In this document: in pieces, positions 9,733 through 17,552 of the stretch
Layout: the number at the start of each line of letters is the position of its first letter
Position numbering within the stretch: position 1 is the first letter of the stretch
NCBI GenBank assembly: GCA_902489665.1
Contig: CABUAT010000004.1
Location: 1 to 64,000 of the forward strand
Direction: 5' to 3'
Source of the DNA: an uncultured Collinsella sp.
GTDB taxonomy: Bacteria; Actinomycetota; Coriobacteriia; Coriobacteriales; Coriobacteriaceae
Length of the DNA stretch: 64,000 nucleotides
Notes under the pieces: generated by a model
Seen by the model: only the letters and a program-made list of their open reading frames with translations
What the model was told of the DNA's origin: nothing
Databases searched by the model: none
Translations under genes and position numbers: made by a program

Positions 9733-9951
9733 CTAGAGAATAATCTCGCAGTCCGGCTCGGCGTCGGCGGTGAACTCCACAACGCGGTCGAGGACCTCGT
9801 CGAACTCGGCGTCATCGGCCTCGAGCGTCAACTTCTGGGTCATAAAGTTGACGGACACGGATTTGACGCCCTCGAGCTTGGCCAGCTCGTCCTGAAGCTC
9901 GCGCGCACAGTTGGCGCAGTCGATCTCATCGAGCTTAAACTGCTTTTTCAT
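9733..9951 (-). CDS. Free-standing heavy-metal-associated (HMA) domain protein
   Basis: 72 residues with a ferredoxin-like HMA fold. The metal-binding loop is DCANCA, a CxxC with preceding Asp, in the first beta-alpha turn (residues ~10-15). The C-terminus (ADAEPDCEIIL) has an extra acidic/Cys tail that may add a ligand. It fits a small cytosolic metallochaperone or the detached regulatory domain of the adjacent ATPase, which lacks its own. The acidic residue before CxxC is common in zinc and cadmium HMA domains, which agrees with the CPC pump. It lies between the repressor gene and the ATPase gene in one operon. Confidence 0.85.
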   Translation of the reverse strand: MKKQFKLDEIDCANCARELQDELAKLEGVKSVSVNFMTQKLTLEADDAEFDEVLDRVVEFTADAEPDCEIIL

Positions 9952-10014
9952 GGTGGGTTCCTTTCCCTGTATTTGCGGCTTGGGTGCAGGCCGCGCTGGT
10001 ACCGTGGTTGGCTG

Positions 10015-10380
10015 CTATTCGCAGATGTGGCTCATGCCCTGGTTGAGCATGGTGTAGACGTGGTCGTCGGCGAGCGAGTAGAGGATATTGCGCCCGTCGC
10101 GCCGGAATTTAACCAGGTGCGACTGCTTGAGTGTGCGCAGCTGGTGCGATACTGCCGACTGCGAGGTTTCGGTCGCTTCGGCGATGTCTGCCACGCAGAG
10201 CTCGCGGCCCATGAGGGCGTAAAGGATCTTGATACGCGTGGTGTCGCTGAAGACCTTGAACAGGTCGGCGAGGTCGTAGAGAAGCTCCTCGTCGGGAAGG
10301 TCCTCGGGCGAGCAGGTGGTGGGGATCGCGGGTTCGGTGGCCTCGATGTCGGGTTTCGTTTCATCAACGCGGATGCTCAT
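10015..10380 (-). CDS. ArsR/SmtB-family metal-sensing repressor
   Basis: About 121 residues with a winged helix-turn-helix (TSQSAVSHQLRTLKQSHLV recognition region). The ELCVADIAE segment places a Cys in the alpha-3 position used by CadC-like sensors. The C-terminal helix DDHVYTMLNQGMSHICE supplies Asp and His residues as in the alpha-5 zinc site of SmtB/ZiaR. It should bind operators without metal and release them with Zn, Cd or Pb. Two inverted operator copies occur upstream and one inside the operon. First gene of arsR-HMA-ATPase. Confidence 0.92.
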   Translation of the reverse strand: MSIRVDETKPDIEATEPAIPTTCSPEDLPDEELLYDLADLFKVFSDTTRIKILYALMGRELCVADIAEATETSQSAVSHQLRTLKQSHLVKFRRDGRNILYSLADDHVYTMLNQGMSHICE

Positions 10381-10394
10381 TGCAATATCCTTTC

Positions 10395-10450
10395 ATATGA
10401 ACATGCGCTCATATAACTTGCTTTCGATTATATGAGTGTATGTTCATATG
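10395..10450. promoter_or_regulatory. Divergently oriented pair of ArsR/SmtB-type operators
   Basis: TATGAACATGCGCTCATATA (10396-10415) and TATATGAGTGTATGTTCATA (10430-10449, the inverted form) are about 35 bp apart, just upstream of the arsR start at 10380. Each is itself an imperfect ATATGA..TCATAT palindrome like the 12-2-12 SmtB sites. They are probably autoregulatory. Confidence 0.75.
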
Positions 10451-10529
10451 TCAATACAATTTGCGTTAATTTCGATGACTGCTTGCCGCCTCTGCGATTT
10501 TCTGTGGGTTGGGAGACATCGACGCAATG

Positions 10530-10558
10530 CTCGCCAACATATTTCGAGATGTTCGGCT
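10530..10558 (+). repeat. 29-bp dispersed repeat, copy a
   Basis: A CTCGCCAACATA...TTCGGC copy, related to the copies at 10723-10750, 12190-12218 and 12352-12380. The region 10451-10769 contains no convincing gene. Confidence 0.55.
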
Positions 10559-10722
10559 AGCATGCTAAGAAAGCCACCTTGAGAAGCATTAGAACTGTTC
10601 ATATTTGTACTTTATCGTGTCAAATACCGCGAGAATCAGTTCTTCCTCTACGGGAGTTCCTGCAGAATCAGTTTTATCTAAAGTTATATTGAGCATTGCT
10701 GCAGCCAATCTGGCACATCGGT

Positions 10723-10750
10723 GGCCGAATAAGTCGAAAAATGTAGGTGG
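10723..10750 (-). repeat. 29-bp dispersed repeat, copy b (inverted)
   Basis: GGCCGAATAAGTCGAAAAAT followed by GTAGGTGG. It differs from copy d by a few bases and is inverted relative to copies a and c. It lies 20 bp beyond the stop of the DUF559-like gene. Confidence 0.65.
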
Positions 10751-10769
10751 ACATCCGCAGAGATCGCCT

Positions 10770-11978
10770 TTAGAAGAGCGAATTCTCAATTAGATCAATA
10801 ATCGTGTCGTCTTCCGTGCGGTTTTCATCGATTTTTGCGAACATGTCGCATTCCCAAGCCCCATTGATTTCCTCAGCAAGGGCCCCGACGTGTTGCATGT
10901 CGTCGGGTTCGGGCACATCGTTGATGCTCGGGTCATCAGCTTGCGGATATTGGCTTGCAATTTCGCGCTTGGCGGCCTCTTCTTCTTTGAGTGTCTCCAG
11001 GACGCGGCGACCGTATTCGAAGTAGCGCCGCAAGACAAATTGACGAAGAGTTTCTTGCAGGATGGCGAAGTTATCCGGGAGTCGACCGGGCCATATCTTC
11101 TCGCGAATGCGAATCGCTTCCATGACCCGTTTAAAAGCGGACTGCTTGAAAAACGAATGACGATTAACTGTGATAACGGCATATCCCATGTTTCGCAGCG
11201 TGTTTCGGCGCTCCTCGTCAATTGATTGCTGCTCGGGTTCGTCGTGGTAAAAGCCGTTGTGTTCGATATCGGTCATCGAATTTTCGAGCAGCGCGTCGAG
11301 GTAGAAAACCGTCCGTCGCGTTAGGGCGGCGTATCTTTTGGGGACTGGGATCGGATAATCCGTTTTGATAGCGCGTATGGCTAAGCCACCCATTGACTTG
11401 GGCATTGTCAGCATCATGACAAACGCCGTTTCGAGTGGGGAGCGACAGCCTTCGTGTACATAAGAAAGTGCCTTAAGTGCTTTATTAGATCCACGATACC
11501 CCGGTGCCTCTGAAAAGAAGGCTCTGAGCTCTTCAACGCTGGTTAGGGCTGGGCGCTCGCGATATTGAGTTTCGTCGGACGTTCCAAGCGCGTAGGAGCC
11601 GCAGATTTCAAAGTAATACTCAACGAGCTCCGAAAGGTTGAGGTCGGCTGTTGCTTCTAACGCGCACAGCTTGATATCGACGATGTAGACGTTCGGCTCG
11701 AGTTCTAGGTAGCTTTCTGCATCAAACGTATAGCGCGTGCAGTGGCAGATGCAGCCCTTGCGGTGCCTTTTGGCATTATTGGAAAACGTCAGCACATGGA
11801 TACGTTCAGAATCGACATTCTTTCTGTTGAGCCATGCTCGTGCCGCTTCCAGGTCGGACGTGGTCGGCGCAGACACCCTGATCTTTTCCATAGGTATGGG
11901 ACCGGTCGCGTAGCTTGCGAGCGAGTTGGCTGTTTGGTATACAGCGCGTGCCGTGGTATGTGACAGAATGATTCCCAT
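10770..11978 (-). CDS. DUF559/AbiEi-like protein with PD-(D/E)XK-like C-terminal domain
   Basis: About 402 residues from the chosen start. The N-terminus (MGIILSHTTARAVY) resembles the 'SHTTA' start of AbiEi-like proteins. The C-terminal half has a Vsr/DUF559-like core: FYLDALLEN, then TDIEHNGFYH, then D..R..L..MGYAVITVNR, the order of an endonuclease fold. The last ~60 residues are acidic. Function is unknown; nuclease or abortive-infection-type roles are possible. No strong ribosome site was seen. The frame stays open to 12200, but a start there would lie inside a dispersed repeat, so ATG 11978 is preferred and 12009 is a further option. AT-richer than its neighbours and flanked by inverted 29-bp repeats, which suggests acquisition. 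Confidence 0.6.
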   Translation of the reverse strand: MGIILSHTTARAVYQTANSLASYATGPIPMEKIRVSAPTTSDLEAARAWLNRKNVDSERIHVLTFSNNAKRHRKGCICHCTRYTFDAESYLELEPNVYIVDIKLCALEATADLNLSELVEYYFEICGSYALGTSDETQYRERPALTSVEELRAFFSEAPGYRGSNKALKALSYVHEGCRSPLETAFVMMLTMPKSMGGLAIRAIKTDYPIPVPKRYAALTRRTVFYLDALLENSMTDIEHNGFYHDEPEQQSIDEERRNTLRNMGYAVITVNRHSFFKQSAFKRVMEAIRIREKIWPGRLPDNFAILQETLRQFVLRRYFEYGRRVLETLKEEEAAKREIASQYPQADDPSINDVPEPDDMQHVGALAEEINGAWECDMFAKIDENRTEDDTIIDLIENSLF

Positions 11979-12189
11979 ACGCGCATGATGGCATAGCGGA
12001 CGCCGCATACGCCCGAAACTTCGGGCAACGGTATTGGGGCGCGGCTTATCTTCTGCGAACGGTGGGTTTTTGAGCTGTCGTATTGAGGGAGCAGCTTTGG
12101 CTGGGGAGGTTTCTGCCGGCTGCCCCTTTTTGATGAACTTTAGTTGCGGATTCGTAGCTTCTAAGCGTTTTTGCCGACCGCTCAGATGC

Positions 12190-12218
12190 CTCACCAACAT
12201 AATTTGAGTTATTCGGCC
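12190..12218 (+). repeat. 29-bp dispersed repeat, copy c
   Basis: CTCACCAACATAATTTGAGT followed by TATTCGGCC. Inverted relative to copies b and d. Together with copy b it brackets the DUF559-like gene. Confidence 0.65.
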
Positions 12219-12351
12219 TTATCCTATACAAATGGTGCGATCGCAACGTCCTATTCGAATTGATTCAGGTAGATTTATGGGGCTTGGTTGCGAAATTAAG
12301 GCGATTTTAGCTTCGATTGCGGTTCAAGGGGCCTTGACTAGTGGTTCAGCT

Positions 12352-12380
12352 GGCCGAACAACTCGAAAAATGTAGGTGGG
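12352..12380 (-). repeat. 29-bp dispersed repeat, copy d (inverted)
   Basis: GGCCGAACAACTCGAAAAAT followed by GTAGGTGGG, paired with copy c at 130 bp. The 11979-12528 gap holds only these repeats and the exonuclease terminator. Confidence 0.65.
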
Positions 12381-12426
12381 CCAACCTGCCGACTATGTGA
12401 AGCACGCGTATTTGCTCGTTTTGATG

Positions 12427-12463
12427 AAAACTAGGGTGCAGCCATAAGGCTGCGCCCTAGTTT
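12427..12463 (-). terminator. Terminator of the exonuclease gene
   Basis: A 16-bp stem AAACTAGGGTGCAGCC / GGCTGCGCCCTAGTTT (one wobble) with a four-base loop. On the minus strand it ends in TTTT, 66 bp after the exonuclease stop. Confidence 0.8.
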
Positions 12464-12528
12464 ACTGCGTGTCGGTGTGCCCAGACGGATTGCGCTGTGC
12501 CTGGCAGGCGCTCCCGCAGATGGATCGG

Positions 12529-13497
12529 TTATTTCGCGAATAGGTTCTTGAGGTTGAACTCGGCCTGAACCGTGCGGAGCATGAGGTCGGTGTCGTCGAG
12601 GCCCAGGTGCTGCTCGTTGGCGTCGGCGGCGAGGGTGCCACGGCGGCGCGCCCAGTTCTCGAGCGCGGCGGGCGCGGACTCGCGGGGGAGCGAGCGGACG
12701 TCGGCATCCAGGCTGCGGCAGATCTGGCGCGAGTCGATGACGATGATCTTGCCGGCGCGGCGTGCCTCGGCGTAACCGTCCAGGTGGATCTTGAACCAAC
12801 TGTCTTCGAACGCGGCGTTATGCGCCATGTACGGGTACTTCTTCATAAGCTTGAGCAGCTGCTTCTGCAGTTCCTTGTTCTCGCGGAACGGCTTTTTGCC
12901 GTCGATGTCGTCCCAGGTGATGTGGTGGATATTCGACAACGGCACATCCTCGCCGCGGTAGATATCGGGCAGGCCGCAGTAGTGTGCCTCGGCGTCGTGC
13001 GGGACGGCGTCGCTGGTGAGCTCCATGATTTCCCAACCCACATTGATGATATAACCGCGCTCGGGTGCACGGCCGGTGGTCTCGATGTCGATACCGAGCA
13101 CGGTGCCCTGGATGGGCTTGCGGGCGTAGGCCACGCCGAGCGCGTCGCGGTCGCCGCGGATCTCGCGCATGACCGACGCGGCGGTGCGCTTTTGCATCTT
13201 ACCGATGGCGGTGCAGGTGTCGGCATCGGACAGGCCGCGCGAAAGCGTCGCGGGCGTCACGTTGCGCAGGCGCGCCTCGCCAATCTGGTCGCACAGGTCG
13301 CGGTTGCGGTCGGCCAGGTCGCGCACGGTGGCAAAGTCGAAGCTGGGGTCGCCCTCGGCGGTAAAGTACTCGGTTTCGAGCACCTTAAGGGCCTCCTCGC
13401 CCTTCTGGCGCTCGGACTCCATGGCGCCGTGGTCGCCGTAGATAAACATGGGGATAAACGGCTGGCGCTCGTATTCGAGTGCTTGTGAAACGTTCAT
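12529..13497 (-). CDS. DnaQ-like DEDDh 3'-5' exonuclease
   Basis: About 322 residues. The C-terminal ~190 residues form an RNase T/DnaQ domain: motif I GIDIETTG (Asp, Glu), the motif II region MAHNAAFEDSWF with Asp, and motif III LGLDDTDLML with Asp. It acts on 3' ends of DNA or RNA. The N-terminal ~130 residues are helical and not recognised. ATG 13497 is chosen because CAAGGAGCAG sits just upstream. Monocistronic, with its own terminator. It could be a proofreading-like, repair or RNA-processing enzyme; the sequence does not decide. Confidence 0.8.
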   Translation of the reverse strand: MNVSQALEYERQPFIPMFIYGDHGAMESERQKGEEALKVLETEYFTAEGDPSFDFATVRDLADRNRDLCDQIGEARLRNVTPATLSRGLSDADTCTAIGKMQKRTAASVMREIRGDRDALGVAYARKPIQGTVLGIDIETTGRAPERGYIINVGWEIMELTSDAVPHDAEAHYCGLPDIYRGEDVPLSNIHHITWDDIDGKKPFRENKELQKQLLKLMKKYPYMAHNAAFEDSWFKIHLDGYAEARRAGKIIVIDSRQICRSLDADVRSLPRESAPAALENWARRRGTLAADANEQHLGLDDTDLMLRTVQAEFNLKNLFAK

Positions 13498-13570
13498 AGA
13501 CTGCTCCTTGGACGGGCCGCGTCGCGCGGCTCGGTGGCATTGAGTTATGGCGAGATGATAGTTTACCATG

Positions 13571-13636
13571 GGCAACTATTGGCATCGCGCCTAGGACAAC
13601 TACAATACCCTAGTTGACCGCTAGGACTTTTACAAT
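13571..13636. promoter_or_regulatory. Direct-repeat promoter region upstream of the metal permease
   Basis: CTAGGACAACTACAAT (13591-13606) and CTAGGACTTTTACAAT (13621-13636) are exactly 30 bp apart, and GGGCAACTATTGG lies at 13570-13582. The same GGGCAACT-TTG motif and 30-bp period occur upstream of the DtxR gene (6936-6955). Candidate operators plus TACAAT -10 boxes. Confidence 0.4.
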
Positions 13637-13668
13637 GCTGCCGAAAGACACGAAAGGTTCCATCCGTC

Positions 13669-14751
13669 ATGGATTTGCTGATTGATATTCTGCTCGACGC
13701 CGGCAAGGACACGCTCTCGCTGGTGCCGTTTTTGTTGGTGACGTATCTGGCCCTCGAGACCTTGGAGCACGTCGCGGGCGACCGCGTTAACGGGGCCATC
13801 AAGCGCGCCGGCGCCGCGGGTCCCGTGGTTGGCTCGTTGCTGGGCATGGTGCCGCAGTGCGGCTTTTCGGCAATGGCGGCCACACTGTACGCCGGTCGCG
13901 TCGTGACGCTGGGCACCTTGGTGGCGGTGTTTCTCTCGACCTCCGACGAGATGCTGCCGCTGTTGCTCGCCGAGCAGGTACCCGTGCAGACCATGGCGAT
14001 GTTGCTCGCCTCGAAGGCGCTGATCGCGCTGGTCACGGGCTTTATCGTGGATGCGGCTATCCGCGGCCTTCGTCGTAATGCCCGCGCGCATGCGGCGATT
14101 CGCCGTACCGTGCTGGGGACCGCTGCCAATCCGGCTCATGTGAACTGCGCGCACGACGACCATACCGGGGGCGACATCATTGATGAAGTGGCCGAGGCGG
14201 GAGTAAGTGCTGATCACATCCACGAGCTGTGCGAACGCAATCATTGCGGCTGTGACGAGGATGAGGACGAGCACGGGCACGACCACAGCCACGATCATGG
14301 TCACGCGGACGAGCACGAGCGCCACCACGACCACAGCCACTCCCACGAGGGCGCGCCCATCGTGTCGATCATCCGCAGCGCGATCTCGCATACCGTGCAG
14401 GTGTCGGTATTCATTTTCCTGGTGACGCTGATTCTGGTCGCCGTGCTCGAGACCTTTGGCGAGTCGGCGATCGAGCAGTTCCTGCGCGGCAACGAGATGC
14501 TTACGGTCCTGGGCTCGGCACTCGTCGGCCTGATCCCCAACTGCTCGGCCAGCGTCGTCATCACGCAACTGTACCTGGAAGGCGCGCTGCAGCTGGCACC
14601 GATGCTCGCCGGCACGCTCATTTCCGCCGGCGTGGGCTACCTGGTGCTGTTCCGCACCAACCGCAGCGCCCGCGAAAACGCTGTGTTTCTGATCATGATG
14701 TATGTCATCGGCGCGGGCTGGGGCCTCATCCTATCCGCCTTCGGCCTCTAA
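13669..14751 (+). CDS. ArsP_2-type (putative manganese/heavy-metal) permease with His-rich loop
   Basis: About 360 residues with two blocks of about five predicted membrane helices, matching the 10-TM ArsP_2/putative manganese exporter family. The blocks share similar motifs, GMVPQCGFSAMAATLYAG and GLIPNCSASVVITQLYLEG, each a Pro-x-Cys element likely lining the path. The central cytoplasmic loop is rich in His and Asp (about residues 170-225) and probably binds metal ions. ATG 13669 is preceded by GAAAGG. Its promoter contains repeats similar to those before the DtxR gene, so control by that regulator is plausible. Substrate (Mn, Zn, As) is not determined by sequence. Confidence 0.8.
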   Translation: MDLLIDILLDAGKDTLSLVPFLLVTYLALETLEHVAGDRVNGAIKRAGAAGPVVGSLLGMVPQCGFSAMAATLYAGRVVTLGTLVAVFLSTSDEMLPLLLAEQVPVQTMAMLLASKALIALVTGFIVDAAIRGLRRNARAHAAIRRTVLGTAANPAHVNCAHDDHTGGDIIDEVAEAGVSADHIHELCERNHCGCDEDEDEHGHDHSHDHGHADEHERHHDHSHSHEGAPIVSIIRSAISHTVQVSVFIFLVTLILVAVLETFGESAIEQFLRGNEMLTVLGSALVGLIPNCSASVVITQLYLEGALQLAPMLAGTLISAGVGYLVLFRTNRSARENAVFLIMMYVIGAGWGLILSAFGL

Positions 14752-14762
14752 GTGGGCCTAAC

Positions 14763-14834
14763 AAAACGGGCTTCAAAATAGCCATGCTCGGCGCCTGCAC
14801 AATGCGGCGACGCATGGCATTTTGAAGCCCGTTT
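14763..14834 (+). terminator. Long terminator hairpin after the metal permease
   Basis: Arms 14763-14786 and 14812-14834 (AAAACGGGCTTCAAAAT...GCCATGC) pair over more than 20 bp. A T-run follows. It begins 11 bp after the permease stop. Confidence 0.8.
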
Positions 14835-14883
14835 TTTGTTGAGCCATGGATTTTGAGCGTTCACACCGCCCAAAGCAAAAAGC

Positions 14884-14910
14884 AGATTTCCGGACATGTC
14901 CCAAAAATCT
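14884..14910. repeat. Small stem-loop with GGACATGTCCC core
   Basis: AGATTT / AAATCT arms around a loop containing the palindrome GGACATGTCC. It sits immediately after the YaiI stop and resembles the other GGGAC-core elements. Confidence 0.45.
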
Positions 14911-14917
14911 ACCTTGG

Positions 14918-15400
14918 TTAGCGCAGCAGCTCGGTGAGGTTGTGCTTAAAGCGGGCCCGGTCTTCGCTGGTAAATGCCGCCGGACCGCGAGTGCGACCGC
15001 CGGCGCGGCGCACCTTCTTTCCCTCGTGGCGAATAAACAGTTGCATGTCGATGGTCGCCTTATCGTAGACGCGCCCGCGCACGCCGATGGCGGCGGCATC
15101 GCGCCCGAGCACCATGCTCGCCAAGCCAATGTCCTGCGTCACGACTACGTCGCCCGCCTGCAGGCGTTCGACAATGGCAAAGTCGGCGCTGTCGGCGCCC
15201 ACGCTCACATCGAGCGTCGTGACCCAAAATCCGCGTCGCGCATGCTCGACGTCGCGCGGATCGTCGCGGCGAATGTGGCGTTCCAGGTTCTGTGTGCTGT
15301 TGCCGGCGATAACGACGGCGACGCCCGCCCGCCGCGCGCAGTCAATCGACTCGCGCGTGACCGGGCAGGCGTCTGCATCAATAAAGAGCGTTCGCGGCAT
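14918..15400 (-). CDS. YaiI/YqxD family (UPF0178, DUF188) protein
   Basis: 160 residues, the normal length. It begins LFIDADACPVTRE, the PIN-like DADACP motif of the family. A conserved VVTQDIGLASMVL segment and the GRVYD...R...RRAGGRTRGPA C-terminal stretch follow. These proteins have a NYN/PIN-like nuclease fold, but no established activity is known to me. The start codon directly abuts the stop of the upstream HdeD-like gene (zero spacing), so the pair is translationally coupled. Confidence 0.9.
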   Translation of the reverse strand: MPRTLFIDADACPVTRESIDCARRAGVAVVIAGNSTQNLERHIRRDDPRDVEHARRGFWVTTLDVSVGADSADFAIVERLQAGDVVVTQDIGLASMVLGRDAAAIGVRGRVYDKATIDMQLFIRHEGKKVRRAGGRTRGPAAFTSEDRARFKHNLTELLR

Positions 15401-16003
15401 CTAGTGCACCAGTTTGCCAAATTGAATAGCGCGAACAATCAGCGTTACGCCAAACACCAGCAGTGCGGCGCCGCTAAAGATGACGAGCATCTTGGCCGAC
15501 CACAGCGGATAGATAAACACGAACATGCCGGCGATGATGGAGAGCGCGCCGCTCAGGATGGCGAGGGCACGGTTGGACGAAAGCTCGGACTCCAGAATGG
15601 ACATGACACCTTCGACGATCCAGCCAAAGCCGGCCACGATAACCACCATCGTGGTGAGCGTCGCGGTCGAGAAGGCCTGGTTGCGCAGGATTATGACGCC
15701 GCCCAAGATAATGAGTAGGTTGGAGATGATGCTCGTCACGCGCCAGCCGGTGGGCAGCAGTGGCTCGAAAACAGCGGTAAACAGCCTGATCGCGGCCGTG
15801 ATCACAAAGTAGAAGCCCAAGACGGTCGTTAAGAAGACGAGGGACTTGGCGGGCGCAAACAGCAGTGCGATGCCGGCGACGAGCGCCAAGACGCCCGTGA
15901 TGGCGTAAATCCAGCGCACGGCCTTGACGGCCTTGCCTGCCATGCTTTTCTCGTCAAATCCAAACTGGCTCGATTTTTGGTCATCGTTCTTAAAGATGCC
16001 CAT
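15401..16003 (-). CDS. HdeD-like DUF308 membrane protein
   Basis: About 200 residues with six predicted helices arranged as three repeats of two, the DUF308/HdeD layout (acid-stress membrane proteins in enterics). The N-terminal ~25 residues are polar and cytoplasmic. GGAAAGGAGACATT precedes the ATG at 16003. Function in this organism is unknown. Operon with the YaiI gene. Confidence 0.82.
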   Translation of the reverse strand: MGIFKNDDQKSSQFGFDEKSMAGKAVKAVRWIYAITGVLALVAGIALLFAPAKSLVFLTTVLGFYFVITAAIRLFTAVFEPLLPTGWRVTSIISNLLIILGGVIILRNQAFSTATLTTMVVIVAGFGWIVEGVMSILESELSSNRALAILSGALSIIAGMFVFIYPLWSAKMLVIFSGAALLVFGVTLIVRAIQFGKLVH

Positions 16004-16238
16004 AATGTCTCCTTTCCGTGCGGCGTAAGCCTTGATCGTTACGACCAGTATCGCCTAAAGGCGCTGACGTATGGGTCGGGGAGGGTGAAACGTAACCCAA
16101 AGGCCCCGAATTGTTTCCGTTGTTCCCCACGTCGCGATTTTCTATTCAACAGGTGTAGAACATTGCAGCCCTGTTCGTTATTGCCTACGTTTTAGGTTAG
16201 ATTTTCCTAAGAACAATTGCCCGAAATTGGGGGTCCCT

Positions 16239-16910
16239 ATGAACGAAACAGTTCCCGCGGCGCCGTCTAGCGCGGAGTCGATGGCAAAGCAAGGTTGCGA
16301 AAAGCTCGGCCTGGACACGTTTGACGCGCTGGTCCGCCGCGCCCGTACGTGCCGTCGCTTTGACGAGTCCATGCGCGTGCCGCGCGAGTTTTTGCTCGAG
16401 CTGGCAGAGCTGGCTCACCTGACTCCCTGTGGTGCCAATGCTCAGCGTCTTCGTTTTCACGTGGTGAGCGGTGCCGTGGATTGTGCGCGCGTATTTGATG
16501 AGCTTGCATGGGCCGGCGCGCTTAAGGATTGGCCGGGTCCTGCCGAGGGCGAGCGCCCGACCGGCTACATCGCGATTTTGGCCGAGCGCGCCGTTCCGGG
16601 CAAGCCTGCCGCTCCCATTACCGAGGTCGACACGGGCATTGCCGCGCAGACGATGATGCTTGCCGCCCGTAGCGCCACGCCCGAGGTGGCAGCCTGTATG
16701 TTCAAGGCCTTTACGCCCCGCGCGATCGATGCCATGGGGCTCGATAACGACAAATATGAGCTCAAGCTGATCATGGCGTTTGGCGTTCCGGCCGAGACAC
16801 AGGTGATCGATGCGATCGATTCCAACCCCGACGGCTCCATCAATTATTGGCGCGACGAGGCGCAGGTGCACCACGTACCCAAGCGTTCGCTCGCCGACGT
16901 GCTGGTGTAG
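16239..16910 (+). CDS. Nitroreductase family protein
   Basis: About 223 residues of an FMN-dependent nitroreductase fold. The N-terminal RRARTCRRFDESMRVPREFL is the phosphate/FMN-binding arginine motif, followed by LTPCGANAQRLRFHVV, the typical APSGGNxQPW-like segment. The C-terminal part has GLDNDKYELKLIMAFG. It probably uses NAD(P)H to reduce an unknown quinone or nitro compound. ATG 16239 follows a GGGGG site. A GGGAC-core hairpin lies 30 bp after the stop and separates it from the phosphatases. Confidence 0.85.
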   Translation: MNETVPAAPSSAESMAKQGCEKLGLDTFDALVRRARTCRRFDESMRVPREFLLELAELAHLTPCGANAQRLRFHVVSGAVDCARVFDELAWAGALKDWPGPAEGERPTGYIAILAERAVPGKPAAPITEVDTGIAAQTMMLAARSATPEVAACMFKAFTPRAIDAMGLDNDKYELKLIMAFGVPAETQVIDAIDSNPDGSINYWRDEAQVHHVPKRSLADVLV

Positions 16911-16940
16911 TTGAGTGTCACCGCGGTGTGATCCGGCGGT

Positions 16941-16978
16941 AAACCACCACAAAGGTACCTGTCCCCTTTGCGGTGGTG
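16941..16978 (+). repeat. AAACCACCACAAAG family hairpin, copy 1
   Basis: AAACCACCACAAAGG / CCTTTGCGGTGGT stem around a loop containing ACCTGTCC. Member of a five-copy family (also 31098-31139, 32058-32099, 33639-33677, 34043-34082). It lies between the nitroreductase and the first phosphatase. Confidence 0.8.
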
Positions 16979-16992
16979 CGAGGGGAGGACGT

Positions 16993-17535
16993 GTGGCAGA
17001 TTTGTATTTGGTGCGGCATGGGCAGACTGAGCTCAATGTGCAGAACATTTTGCAGGGTGGGCACGATTCGCTGCTTACGGCGCGCGGGCGCGAGCAGGCG
17101 CTGGCGACGCGCGCGGCGTTTGAGGCGCGTGGCGTGACCTTTGACCGTGTGTATTCCTCGCCGTTGGGCCGGGCGCGGCATACGGCTGAGCTAATTGCTG
17201 GTGAGGGCTGCTCGATAGAGCTGGTCGATGACCTGCGCGAGTGGCATTTGGGCTCGCTGGAGGGTACATCAAATCGCGAGATGCCGCCGCAGCCCTGGGG
17301 TGATTATCCGGTGGCCTTTGGTGGCGAGTCTGAAGGCGAGCTCCAGTCGCGCATGGTCGCGGCGCTGTCCCACATCATGGCCAGGCCGCAGCACGACTGT
17401 GTGCTGGCAGTCTCCCACGGCTCTTCCTGCCAGGAGTTTCTTGAGTATGTGACTGGCAGGGGAGAGCTACCCGACAACGGTGCCGTGCTTCATTTTGGCT
17501 ATTGCGACGGTGCGTTTTCGCTCCTTGATTGGTAA
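16993..17535 (+). CDS. Histidine phosphatase family protein (phosphoglycerate-mutase-like)
   Basis: About 180 residues. The catalytic RHG motif is LVRHGQTELN at the N-terminus, the second Arg is in YSSPLGRARHTA, and the general acid Glu lies in DLREWHLGSLEG. The distal His is in AVSHGSSCQEF. Likely a small-molecule phosphatase (cobalamin, sugar phosphate or similar) rather than glycolytic mutase. Start GTG 16993 is chosen from the family N-terminus and GAGGGGAGGAC upstream. It is followed after 17 bp by a paralogue with the same architecture. Confidence 0.88.
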   Translation: MADLYLVRHGQTELNVQNILQGGHDSLLTARGREQALATRAAFEARGVTFDRVYSSPLGRARHTAELIAGEGCSIELVDDLREWHLGSLEGTSNREMPPQPWGDYPVAFGGESEGELQSRMVAALSHIMARPQHDCVLAVSHGSSCQEFLEYVTGRGELPDNGAVLHFGYCDGAFSLLDW

Positions 17536-17552
17536 CGAACGAAAGGACCCCT

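Noticed and set aside
10589..10789. Open frame of 66 codons on the minus strand after the DUF559-like gene
   Set aside because: It contains a copy of the 29-bp repeat, has no ribosome site and overlaps the end of the neighbouring gene; not supported as a gene.
10770..12200. Full-length reading of the DUF559-like gene from 12200
   Set aside because: The first start would be inside a dispersed repeat and the added ~74 residues show no conservation signs; a start at 11978 is preferred, though not proven.
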